Shown here one piece after another: positions 1 through 5,342 of a DNA stretch of 5,342 nt. Location: contig CAJPNA010000112.1 in assembly GCA_905371865.1 (NCBI GenBank), positions 1 through 5,342 of the forward strand. Direction: 5' to 3'. Source of the DNA: an uncultured Carnobacterium sp. (lineage in GTDB: Bacteria > Bacillota > Bacilli > Lactobacillales > Aerococcaceae). Each line of letters opens with the position of its first letter. The stretch's first letter is position 1. The notes beneath the pieces are model-generated. The model saw only the letters and a list, made by a program, of their open reading frames with translations. It was not told the origin of the DNA and did no database searches. The translations under genes were made by a program, and so were the position numbers.

Positions 1-21
1 ATGAGTATTTCTCAAGTAAGC

Positions 22-900
22 TCATGAATGATCACCTACTTTGAAACAATATTCAATTCCATCTCTCGTAGGAACTTTTAAATAGGCATCATAATAATGA
101 AAAGAAACTTGATTCATTTCTAAATGGAGAACAAGATTCTCTAGTTCCTTCATATTAGGAACTCGCCATTCAATCGTTGAAAGCCCATAAATACTCTTAC
201 TTTTCTTATTCGTTTCATTCCAGGAATTTATTGCTATTGAATATCCATCACGATTCACTTTAAAGTTTTTTCGTTTCGTTACATAATCATATGTTGTTTT
301 AAACGAGAAGTTGTTTATTAAAAACTCAGTTGTTGCTTCTACGTCCATCACATTATAATGAAGTTGAGTAATTTTTGCACTTACGGGAAATTCTTCTGAA
401 GCTTCATCAATACCATCAATAAATTCGTGCAACGAACGTTTCATTTCATTTCCTTCTAGATATTGATCAACTTCCTGAGAAGGATTATCTTCAACAACCA
501 TAAATTTCAATCGATTTCCCTCTGGATCCATAATATAAAAATTAGTTGTATAACCATCGAATCCTGAACCTATAATCGTTTGTTCTTCCATAATAAAATG
601 ATTAATCAATTCACCAATTTGAGAAGATTTTGCCAAACGAAAACCTATAGAATAAGTTGTTAAAAATGAATCAGAGTCACCATTTCCTTGGACTAGTTTA
701 AAAAGTGGGATACTCCCTCTTCCATGACCAATCAAAACTTCATTATCAAATTCCTGCAAAACAGAAAGACCCATTATTTGTGTATAAAATTTTTTCATTA
801 CAGTTAAATTTCGAACTGTAATCGAAATTAAAGAAATCGTCCACTCTTTTTTTGACTGTGGAACAACAAAATCTTTCATAAATTGTATCAAATTACGCAT
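22..900 (-). CDS. Tandem VOC-domain (glyoxalase/CatE-like) protein with degenerate metal site
   Basis: A 292-residue protein built from two vicinal-oxygen-chelate (VOC) modules, roughly residues 20-135 and 175-290, the layout of CatE-like ring-cleavage dioxygenases and related glyoxalase-superfamily proteins. Module 1 shows the family pattern ITVRNLTVMKKFYTQIMGL and DPEGNRLKF (125-133). Module 2 shows LHYNVMD (180-186), SWNET (226-230) and GIEYCF (281-286). In the CatE family the metal is held by two His and one Glu. Here module 2 keeps His181 and Glu283, but the usual His-rich stretch before the NTWN-like motif reads GYSIAINSWN. Module 1 has no His at the first ligand position and Lys132 where Glu is expected. 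Dioxygenase activity is therefore doubtful; binding or another VOC chemistry is possible. No signal peptide or membrane segment is seen, so it is probably cytoplasmic. The start at 900 is supported by AAAGGA (909-914) with an 8-nt spacer; Met8 has no comparable site. The gene looks more A+T-rich than pflB. VOC fold is fairly sure, function unknown. Confidence 0.8.
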   Translation of the reverse strand: MRNLIQFMKDFVVPQSKKEWTISLISITVRNLTVMKKFYTQIMGLSVLQEFDNEVLIGHGRGSIPLFKLVQGNGDSDSFLTTYSIGFRLAKSSQIGELINHFIMEEQTIIGSGFDGYTTNFYIMDPEGNRLKFMVVEDNPSQEVDQYLEGNEMKRSLHEFIDGIDEASEEFPVSAKITQLHYNVMDVEATTEFLINNFSFKTTYDYVTKRKNFKVNRDGYSIAINSWNETNKKSKSIYGLSTIEWRVPNMKELENLVLHLEMNQVSFHYYDAYLKVPTRDGIEYCFKVGDHS

Positions 901-908
901 GATTTATT

Positions 909-914
909 TCCTTT
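909..914 (-). promoter_or_regulatory. Ribosome-binding site of the VOC gene
   Basis: AAAGGA lies 8 nt before the ATG at 900 and decides that start over the in-frame ATG at 879. It begins only two bases after the U-tract of the ppaC terminator, so no promoter fits between terminator and gene. Confidence 0.6.
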
Positions 915-916
915 AC

Positions 917-953
917 AAAAAAATGGGGAGGAATAAAATTGTTCCTCACCCAC
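917..953 (-). terminator. Rho-independent terminator after ppaC
   Basis: Read on the minus strand, GTGGGTGAGGAA (953-942) pairs with TTCCTCCCCAT (933-923). This gives 6 bp, a one-base bulge (T), then GGG/CCC, a U-A pair and a closing G-U wobble. The loop is 8 nt and the stem runs into a run of seven U (917-923 region). The stem starts about 9 nt beyond the ppaC stop codon. It should end the ppaC transcript and separate it from the VOC gene, although some read-through is likely to be what expresses that gene. Confidence 0.85.
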
Positions 954-961
954 TCAAAATT

Positions 962-1891
962 TTATCCTTCAAAAGCAACAGTTAATGGTGGTACTACTTG
1001 TTTTTTACGAGAAACAACTCCTGGTAATGTAAGTAATCCATCTGTATAGCTTGAGTTGAACGCTTGGGCAACTTTGTCTTTATAATCTCCTACAACTAAA
1101 ACTGTTGAAACGCTTGTTAAGATATTTGTAATTACAAAAACAAAAGTATCATATCCATTTTCTGAATTTGCAGCTCTCATACTTTCTTCTAAGGCTTCTC
1201 TACGAGCTAATAATTCTTCAGGGTCTACAACATTTACTTGAGCAATACGTAAATTCGCTCCCCCCATTGGGAATGATTTAGCATCTAAGTCAATTAACTC
1301 CGCTTCAGATTTGTCACCAAGATTTGTTCCGGCTTTTAACATTTCTAGACCATAGACATTAACATCAATCTCAGCAATGTTTGCCAAATCGGTTGCTGCT
1401 TCAATATCTTGTTGAGTACATGTTGGAGATTTGAATAATAAAGTATCCGAAACAATTGCAGATACCATTAATCCAGCAATATCTTTAGGAACTTCAACCC
1501 CATATTCTTTATACATTTTGTACAAAATGGTATTCGTACATCCAACAGGTTCTGCACGATAGAATAAAGGATTCGCTGTTTGGAAATTTGCAATACGGTG
1601 ATGATCCACTACAAATTCAACTTCTACTTTTTCTACGCCAGTTGCGCTTTGTTGTACTTCGTTATGATCCACTAAAGCAACACGGTTTGTCTCTTGTGAA
1701 ATATCCCCAATAACTCGAGGAGCTTCTTTCTTGAAATAATTTAAAGCATATTGTGTTTCTTCATTAGGAGTCCCTAAGGCAACTGCTTCTGCATCCTCAC
1801 CTAATTGACGTAATAAGAAAGCATATGAAATTGCTGATGTAATTGCATCAGTATCTGGATTTTGATGTCCGAAAACTAATAATCTACTCAT
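962..1891 (-). CDS. ppaC: Manganese-dependent inorganic pyrophosphatase (family II, DHH superfamily)
   Basis: This 309-residue cytoplasmic enzyme hydrolyses pyrophosphate to two phosphates, pulling biosynthetic reactions forward. Length and residue numbering fit the Bacillus subtilis family II enzyme closely. The N-terminal DHH domain carries GHQNPDTDA (8-16) with His9, Asp13 and Asp15, then VDHNE with Asp75, the signature DHH at 96-98, and SDT with Asp149; these are the metal-site residues of the family. The C-terminal DHHA2 domain (about 190-309) ends with SRKKQ (294-298), whose Arg295 and Lys296 bind substrate phosphate; Lys205 is also present. No CBS regulatory insert is seen, so this is the plain form. 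The start at 1891 follows AGAGAGG (1899-1905) with a 7-nt spacer. The gene appears monocistronic: its own promoter lies upstream, the pflA terminator precedes that, and a strong terminator follows. The call is essentially certain. Confidence 0.98.
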   Translation of the reverse strand: MSRLLVFGHQNPDTDAITSAISYAFLLRQLGEDAEAVALGTPNEETQYALNYFKKEAPRVIGDISQETNRVALVDHNEVQQSATGVEKVEVEFVVDHHRIANFQTANPLFYRAEPVGCTNTILYKMYKEYGVEVPKDIAGLMVSAIVSDTLLFKSPTCTQQDIEAATDLANIAEIDVNVYGLEMLKAGTNLGDKSEAELIDLDAKSFPMGGANLRIAQVNVVDPEELLARREALEESMRAANSENGYDTFVFVITNILTSVSTVLVVGDYKDKVAQAFNSSYTDGLLTLPGVVSRKKQVVPPLTVAFEG

Positions 1892-1926
1892 TTTATGGCC
1901 TCTCTCTATTTAAATTTACATTGACA

Positions 1927-1955
1927 ATTTTAACATAATTACCAATTAAAACCAA
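1927..1955 (-). promoter_or_regulatory. Probable sigma-A promoter of ppaC
   Basis: On the minus strand an extended -10, TGT followed by TAAAAT (1932-1927), differs from TATAAT at one base. A weak -35, TTGGTT (1955-1950), sits 17 bp upstream. Transcription would begin near 1920, giving a leader of about 28 nt before the ppaC ATG. The upstream pflA terminator makes an independent promoter here likely. The assignment is by pattern only. Confidence 0.55.
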
Positions 1956-1988
1956 CAAAAAATGCACTTATACATAAAATTTGAACAT

Positions 1989-2022
1989 AAAAAACTGCTA
2001 TAGCTTTTACACTATAACAGTT
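1989..2022 (-). terminator. Rho-independent terminator after pflA
   Basis: On the minus strand AACTGTTATAG (2022-2012) pairs with CTATAGCAGTT (2003-1993) over 11 bp, with an 8-nt loop and a run of six U that starts inside the stem. The one imperfect position is a G-U wobble in minus-strand RNA but would be an A-C mismatch in plus-strand RNA, so the structure is built for the minus direction. It begins 6 nt past the pflA stop codon. Confidence 0.85.
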
Positions 2023-2028
2023 CTTTCA

Positions 2029-2790
2029 TTAGGCGTTTAAAAATCCTTTATAATCATCAGTTCTTAAAATTCGTCGAGCATTATCCACACGTTCTTGAGT
2101 TGGCGGTTCAATATGATCCAATTTATATGGAATTCCTAAGTTCTTCCATTTATATACACCCAGTTTATGATAAGGTAAAATCTCAAACTTCAATACATTT
2201 TTCAGTTTACTTACAAATTCACTTAATCGGATGAGATATTCATCATAGTCTGAGCGTTCTGGAACTAACACATGGCGAATCCATACGGGTTGCCCTTTGT
2301 CTGATAAATACTCTGCTAGTTGAAGAATATTTTTATTCGTCCATCCTGTTAATTTCTTATGTTGTTCATCATCAATATGCTTAATATCTAATAAAATAAG
2401 ATCTGTATATTCTAATAACTCTTCGAATTTTGAAAAGAATGGTTCGTCATACGTGAATGGCATTCCACAACTATCTAATGTTGTGTGTACTCCAGCTTTC
2501 TTACAACGCTTAAAGAAATCGATTAAGAAATCAATTTGCAATAAAGGCTCTCCTCCGCTGACAGTTACGCCACCTTTACGTCCCCAGAATGCACGATATT
2601 GCAATGCTTGATCGAGTAATTCTTGAGAAGTAATCGGATGACCGCCCCCAATATTCCAAGTGTCTGGGTTGTGACAAAACTCACAACGCATACGACAACC
2701 TTGCATGAAGGTTACAAAACGGATACCTGGTCCGTCTACAGAACCAAAACTTTCTGTAGAATGGATATATCCAGTTACTGGTTCACTCAT
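2029..2790 (-). CDS. pflA: Pyruvate formate-lyase activating enzyme (radical SAM)
   Basis: This enzyme reductively cleaves S-adenosylmethionine at a [4Fe-4S] cluster and uses the 5'-deoxyadenosyl radical to abstract a hydrogen from the catalytic glycine of PflB, switching it on under anaerobic conditions. Counting from the Met at 2790 the protein has 253 residues, close to the usual length of about 246-250. The radical-SAM cluster motif CRMRCEFC gives Cys32, Cys36 and Cys39. The N-terminal FGSVDGPGIRFVTFMQGC and GGEP (79-82, SAM contact), DIKH (135-138) and the HVLVP stretch (His173) are typical of PflA. There are no extra ferredoxin-like cysteine clusters, which separates it from the larger glycyl-radical activases. 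Two ATGs stand in tandem at 2793 and 2790. The AGGAGG at 2798-2803 is 4 nt from the first and 7 nt from the second, so 2790 is preferred. pflA lies downstream of its partner pflB but across a terminator, and may also use its own promoter. Confidence 0.97.
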   Translation of the reverse strand: MSEPVTGYIHSTESFGSVDGPGIRFVTFMQGCRMRCEFCHNPDTWNIGGGHPITSQELLDQALQYRAFWGRKGGVTVSGGEPLLQIDFLIDFFKRCKKAGVHTTLDSCGMPFTYDEPFFSKFEELLEYTDLILLDIKHIDDEQHKKLTGWTNKNILQLAEYLSDKGQPVWIRHVLVPERSDYDEYLIRLSEFVSKLKNVLKFEILPYHKLGVYKWKNLGIPYKLDHIEPPTQERVDNARRILRTDDYKGFLNA

Positions 2791-2797
2791 CATTATT

Positions 2798-2803
2798 CCT
2801 CCT
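2798..2803 (-). promoter_or_regulatory. Ribosome-binding site of pflA, favouring the second of two tandem ATGs
   Basis: A perfect AGGAGG precedes the ATGATG start of pflA. Spacing is 4 nt to the ATG at 2793 and 7 nt to the one at 2790. Normal spacing favours the second, but the two products differ by only one Met. Confidence 0.75.
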
Positions 2804-2817
2804 ATCTTTTCTCTTCT

Positions 2818-2826
2818 AGTATATCA
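2818..2826 (-). promoter_or_regulatory. Candidate extended -10 promoter of pflA
   Basis: The minus strand reads TGATATACT (2826-2818): a TGn extension directly before TATACT, one base off consensus. No good -35 lies 16-18 bp upstream (GCCCTA at 17 bp), so activity would depend on the extended -10. Initiation would fall near 2811, leaving a leader of about 20 nt that contains the ribosome-binding site. Its place just after the pflB terminator makes it plausible. The -10 overlaps TTGTGA (2829-2824), a single Rex-like half-site. Confidence 0.4.
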
Positions 2827-2856
2827 CAATTCGTGTCCTTTAGGGCTGTTTCGATT

Positions 2857-2890
2857 AAAAAACGGATGGACGATTTTGCCCATCCGTTTT
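2857..2890 (-). terminator. Rho-independent terminator between pflB and pflA
   Basis: A perfect 11-bp inverted repeat, AAAACGGATGG (minus strand, 2890-2880) with CCATCCGTTTT (2869-2859), encloses a 10-nt loop. Minus-strand RNA continues from the stem into six U (2862-2857). The reverse direction has only four U, so it acts mainly on the pflB transcript. It lies about 160 nt past the pflB stop and 67 nt before the pflA start, so most pflB transcripts should end before pflA. Confidence 0.88.
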
Positions 2891-3051
2891 CGTAATTTCA
2901 GCAATGTTGCGAGTCATCCTCGCACTTTGTGTAATCTGGTTCGGTCTCCTTGAAATACTTCTACTTCGAAAAATTTAGTCGAAGGCTTGGCATCCTCTTA
3001 AATTTTCCTCCAGTGGTCTATTTTCAGAACAGTAAACCTCACACCTTAAGA
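2891..3051 (-). other. Structured non-coding spacer (pflB 3' UTR / pflA distal leader)
   Basis: No convincing reading frame is seen in these 161 bases. The minus-strand RNA can form several helices before the terminator. GGTTTA (3038-3033) can pair with TAGACC (3020-3015), with one wobble. CTTCGA (2984-2979) can pair with TCGAAG (2969-2964). TGCGAG (2924-2919) can pair with CTCGCA (2913-2908) across a GATGA loop. A long-range helix, GTGTGA (3044-3039) with TTACAC (2934-2929), could enclose the first two hairpins. It can also extend by GGTT/AACC across an AGA bulge, competing with the first hairpin. Several SD-like purine runs (GGAGG, AGAGGATG, AAGGAGA, GAGGATG) are present. I recognise no known riboswitch. 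It could be a 3' UTR stabiliser, a 3'-derived small RNA or a pflA leader. Each helix is short, so folding is suggestive rather than proven. Confidence 0.45.
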
Positions 3052-5280
3052 TTACATGCTTTCGTGCATTGTACGGTTGATTACGTCTAATTGTTGTTCA
3101 CGAGTTAATTTAATGAAGTTAACTGCGTAACCAGATACACGAATTGTTAATTGTGGGTATTCTTCTGGGTGTTCCATAGCATCTAATAATGTATCACGGT
3201 TGAATACGTTGATGTTTAAGTGGTGACCACCTTTTGAAGCGTAACCATCTAACATAGAAACTAAGTTTTCTTCTTGTACATCTAATTCACGTCCTAAAGC
3301 TTTAGGAATGATTGAGAATGTATTTGAGATACCATCTAATGCATATTGGTAAGGTACTTTTGCTACTGATGATAATGAAGCTAATGCTCCGTGTGTGTCA
3401 CGACCATGCATTGGGTTAGCACCTGGTGCAAATGGTTCGCCAGCACGACGTCCATCAGGAGTGTTACCTGTCTTCTTACCATAAACTACGTTAGAAGTAA
3501 TTGTAAGGATAGAAGTTGTATGTTTAGCATTACGGTAAGTTTTATGTTTTTTAACTTTAGTCATGAATTCTTTCAATAACCAAATTGCGATTTCGTCAGC
3601 ACGATCATCGTTGTTACCATATTTAGGGAAGTCGCCTTCTACTTCATAGTCTACAACAACGCCATCTTCATCACGAATAGTTTTAACCTTCGCATATTTA
3701 ATAGCTGATAATGAGTCAACCGCTACTGAGAATCCAGCGATACCAGTTGCCATTGTACGTAGAATTTCAGTGTCATGTAATGCCATTTCAATTCTTTCGT
3801 AGCTGTATTTATCATGCATGTAGTGGATGATGTTTAATGTATTTAAGTATAAACCACAGATCCATTCCATCATGTCATTGTATTTTTCCATTACTTCGTT
3901 GTAGTCTAAGTACTCTGAAGTGATTGGTTGATATTTAGGACCAACTTGTGCTTTAGATTTTTCATCGATACCACCGTTGATCGCATATAATAATGTTTTC
4001 GCTAAGTTAGCACGAGCTCCGAAGAATTGCATTTGTTTACCGATACGCATAGCAGATACACAGCAAGCAATTCCGTAGTCATCGCCCCACTCTGGACGCA
4101 TTACATCATCGTTTTCATATTGGATTGCAGATGTATTAATAGAAGTTTTAGCTGCAAACAATTTGAAGTTTTCTGGTAAACGAGTTGACCATAGAACTGT
4201 TAAGTTTGGTTCTGGAGCTGGTCCTAAGTTTACTAATGTGTGTAAGAAACGGAAACTGTTCTTAGTTACTAATGGACGTCCATCTTCACCAACACCGGCA
4301 ATAGATTCAGTTACCCAAGTTGGGTCTCCTGAGAATAATGCGTTGTATTCAGGTGTACGAGCGAATTTAACTAAACGTAATTTCATAACGAAGTGGTCAA
4401 CAAGCTCTTGAGCTTCTTGTTCTGTTAATGTTCCGTTTTCTAAGTCACGTTGTACATAGATATCTAAGAATGTTGAAGTACGTCCTAGAGACATAGCCGC
4501 ACCATTTTGTTCTTTAATAGCTGCTAAGTATCCTAAGTATAACCATTGAAAAGCTTCGCGAGCATTTGAAGCTGGTTTAGAAATATCGAATCCGTAGATG
4601 TTACCTAATTCTTTTAATTCTAATAATGCACGGTATTGTTCTGAAACTTCTTCACGTAAACGAATTACATCATCAGACATAGTGCCATCGCCAATGTTAG
4701 CGAAGTCTTTTTGTTTTTCTGCGATTAAACGATCAACCCCGTATAAAGCTACACGACGGTAGTCACCGATGATACGTCCACGCCCGTAAGCATCTGGTAA
4801 ACCTGTGATAACACCTGATTTACGAGCTGCACGCATTTCTGGAGTGTAAGCATCGAATACACCTTGGTTGTGAGTTTTACGCCAGTCACGGAAGATACGA
4901 GAAATTTCTTCATCAATCTTGAATCCGTAAGCTTCAGCTGATTGCTCACTCATACGAATACCACCGAATGGTTGTAAGCTACGTTTGAATGGTTTTTCTG
5001 TTTGGAAACCAACTACTGTTTCTAAGTCTTTGTTTAAGTATCCAGGACCGTGTGAAGTAATTGTTGAAACTACTTTAGTGTCTAAATCTAAAATACCACC
5101 AGCTTCACGTTCTTGCTTGTTTAAGTCCATAACTTGTGCCCATAAAGCTTTAGTAGCTTCAGTAGGTCCAGCTAAGAAACTGTCGTCTCCTTCATAAAGT
5201 GTGTAGTTTTCTTGGATAAAGTCACGGACGTTAACTTCTTCTTTCCATACTTTACCTTTAAAACCGTTCCATTGTTCCAT
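3052..5280 (-). CDS. pflB: Formate C-acetyltransferase (pyruvate formate-lyase)
   Basis: This 742-residue cytoplasmic glycyl-radical enzyme converts pyruvate and CoA to acetyl-CoA and formate, the oxygen-sensitive branch of mixed-acid fermentation that yields extra ATP through acetate. Escherichia coli PflB is about 760 residues, so this is full length. The large PFL domain covers most of the chain and includes LPDAYGRGRIIGDYRR (161-176, with a pyruvate-contacting Arg) and IACCVSAM, whose adjacent Cys406-Cys407 are the catalytic pair. The C-terminal glycine-radical domain ends with RVSGYAVNF, where Gly717 carries the radical installed by PflA. The Cys-Cys pair distinguishes true PFL from glycerol dehydratase or choline lyase relatives. 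The start at 5280 follows AAGGAGG with an 8-nt spacer; an upstream in-frame ATG at 5331 is rejected. Codons look strongly biased (for example CGT for Arg and GGT for Gly), as expected of an abundant enzyme. A candidate Rex operator upstream suggests NADH/NAD control. Confidence 0.98.
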   Translation of the reverse strand: MEQWNGFKGKVWKEEVNVRDFIQENYTLYEGDDSFLAGPTEATKALWAQVMDLNKQEREAGGILDLDTKVVSTITSHGPGYLNKDLETVVGFQTEKPFKRSLQPFGGIRMSEQSAEAYGFKIDEEISRIFRDWRKTHNQGVFDAYTPEMRAARKSGVITGLPDAYGRGRIIGDYRRVALYGVDRLIAEKQKDFANIGDGTMSDDVIRLREEVSEQYRALLELKELGNIYGFDISKPASNAREAFQWLYLGYLAAIKEQNGAAMSLGRTSTFLDIYVQRDLENGTLTEQEAQELVDHFVMKLRLVKFARTPEYNALFSGDPTWVTESIAGVGEDGRPLVTKNSFRFLHTLVNLGPAPEPNLTVLWSTRLPENFKLFAAKTSINTSAIQYENDDVMRPEWGDDYGIACCVSAMRIGKQMQFFGARANLAKTLLYAINGGIDEKSKAQVGPKYQPITSEYLDYNEVMEKYNDMMEWICGLYLNTLNIIHYMHDKYSYERIEMALHDTEILRTMATGIAGFSVAVDSLSAIKYAKVKTIRDEDGVVVDYEVEGDFPKYGNNDDRADEIAIWLLKEFMTKVKKHKTYRNAKHTTSILTITSNVVYGKKTGNTPDGRRAGEPFAPGANPMHGRDTHGALASLSSVAKVPYQYALDGISNTFSIIPKALGRELDVQEENLVSMLDGYASKGGHHLNINVFNRDTLLDAMEHPEEYPQLTIRVSGYAVNFIKLTREQQLDVINRTMHESM

Positions 5281-5288
5281 ATATTTTT

Positions 5289-5295
5289 CCTCCTT
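5289..5295 (-). promoter_or_regulatory. Ribosome-binding site that fixes the pflB start
   Basis: A perfect AAGGAGG sits 8 nt before the ATG at 5280. The in-frame ATG at 5331 has no such site and would lie upstream of the predicted transcription start, so this element decides the start. Confidence 0.9.
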
Positions 5296-5305
5296 AGATA
5301 ATTGG

Positions 5306-5323
5306 TTGTGAAATGTTTCATTC
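5306..5323 (-). promoter_or_regulatory. Candidate Rex (redox-sensing repressor) operator of pflB
   Basis: The plus strand reads TTGTGAAATGTTTCATTC. One half matches the Rex half-site TTGTGAA perfectly; the other keeps TTTCA but has lost the outer CAA. Fourteen of 18 bases agree with the perfect palindrome TTGTGAAATATTTCACAA. It lies about 10-27 bp downstream of the -10 box, in the early transcribed region, where a bound repressor could block elongation or initiation. Rex represses fermentation genes, including pfl, in many Gram-positive bacteria and releases DNA when NADH is high. The identification is by sequence pattern only. Confidence 0.55.
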
Positions 5324-5330
5324 TGTTTCA
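5314..5330. repeat. Two direct repeats of TGTTTCA spaced one helical turn apart
   Basis: TGTTTCA occurs at 5314-5320 and 5324-5330 on the plus strand, a period of 10 bp. The first copy forms part of the candidate Rex operator; the second lies between it and the -10 box. Both would face the same side of the helix, which could let a second protein dimer or a third half-site bind. Confidence 0.5.
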
Positions 5331-5332
5331 AA

Positions 5333-5338
5333 ATTATA
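5333..5338 (-). promoter_or_regulatory. -10 box of the pflB promoter
   Basis: The minus strand reads GTACTATAAT, a perfect TATAAT. Transcription would start near 5326, giving a leader of about 46 nt that carries the candidate Rex site and the ribosome-binding site. The -35 element would lie beyond the right edge of the window, so the promoter is only half visible. Confidence 0.65.
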
Positions 5339-5342
5339 GTAC

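Noticed and set aside
1..25. Inverted repeat ATGAG/CTCAT at the end of the VOC gene as a terminator
   Set aside because: The arms are only 5 bp with a 15-nt loop that includes the stop codon, and no U-run is visible before the window ends.
1921..1926. Consensus -35 TTGACA on the plus strand upstream of ppaC
   Set aside because: No acceptable -10 lies 16-18 bp downstream, and it would transcribe antisense into pflA. It is treated as chance.
2623..2953. Two overlapping plus-strand open frames of 80-90 codons across the pflA start and the spacer
   Set aside because: They are antisense to pflA and its leader, have unconvincing protein sequence, run through the terminator hairpin and have no evident ribosome-binding site. 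They are best explained as chance open frames.
2961..2993. A 10-codon minus-strand mini-ORF (MPSLRLNFSK) in the pflB-pflA spacer
   Set aside because: GGAGG is about 13 nt away and the purine run next to the ATG is too close. The frame coincides with a hairpin, and the peptide has no leader-peptide character such as a run of one amino acid.
2891..3051. Possible ZTP (pfl motif) or other known riboswitch in the spacer
   Set aside because: I could not find the conserved core sequences of the ZTP, THF or T-box families by eye. A covariance-model search would settle it.
3391..5197. Short open frames on both strands inside pflB
   Set aside because: All lie within the well-supported pflB reading frame on the opposite strand or in another frame, and none shows a recognisable protein.
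5281..5331. In-frame extension of pflB by 17 residues from an ATG at 5331
   Set aside because: It has no ribosome-binding site, starts upstream of the predicted transcription start, reads through the Rex-like site, and does not resemble the known PflB N-terminus. The ATG at 5280 has a perfect AAGGAGG.

Overview
The window carries four genes, all on the minus strand, from a low-G+C Gram-positive bacterium. The strong AGGAGG ribosome-binding sites, the Rho-independent terminators and the style of the PflB, PflA and family II pyrophosphatase proteins suggest Lactobacillales, perhaps near Carnobacterium or Enterococcus. The genus is a guess from protein resemblance and cannot be settled here. The genes are core fermentative metabolism plus one less familiar protein. 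I see no mobile element, CRISPR array, tRNA or rRNA.

In transcription order (high to low coordinate), the right edge holds a perfect -10 box (TATAAT), a candidate Rex operator and a strong ribosome-binding site ahead of pflB (pyruvate formate-lyase, 5280 to 3052). Next is a non-coding stretch of about 190 nt with several possible hairpins, ending in a strong terminator (2857-2890). A short leader with a possible extended -10 promoter then precedes pflA (PFL-activating enzyme, 2790 to 2029). pflA ends in its own terminator (1989-2022). The ppaC gene (manganese-dependent inorganic pyrophosphatase, 1891 to 962) follows from its own promoter and has its own terminator (917-953). Last is a two-domain VOC-fold protein (900 to 22), whose ribosome-binding site almost touches that terminator.

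PflA uses S-adenosylmethionine and a [4Fe-4S] cluster to install a glycyl radical on PflB. PflB then splits pyruvate with CoA into acetyl-CoA and formate under anaerobic conditions. PpaC hydrolyses pyrophosphate from biosynthesis and has no special link to PFL beyond being a neighbour. The VOC protein has lost most of the metal ligands expected of an extradiol dioxygenase, and its role is unknown.

The genes themselves are ordinary. The points worth a second look are in the non-coding DNA: redox control at pflB, the structured spacer and terminator between pflB and pflA, and the terminator pressed against the VOC gene's start. I found no clear evidence of an undescribed multi-gene system.
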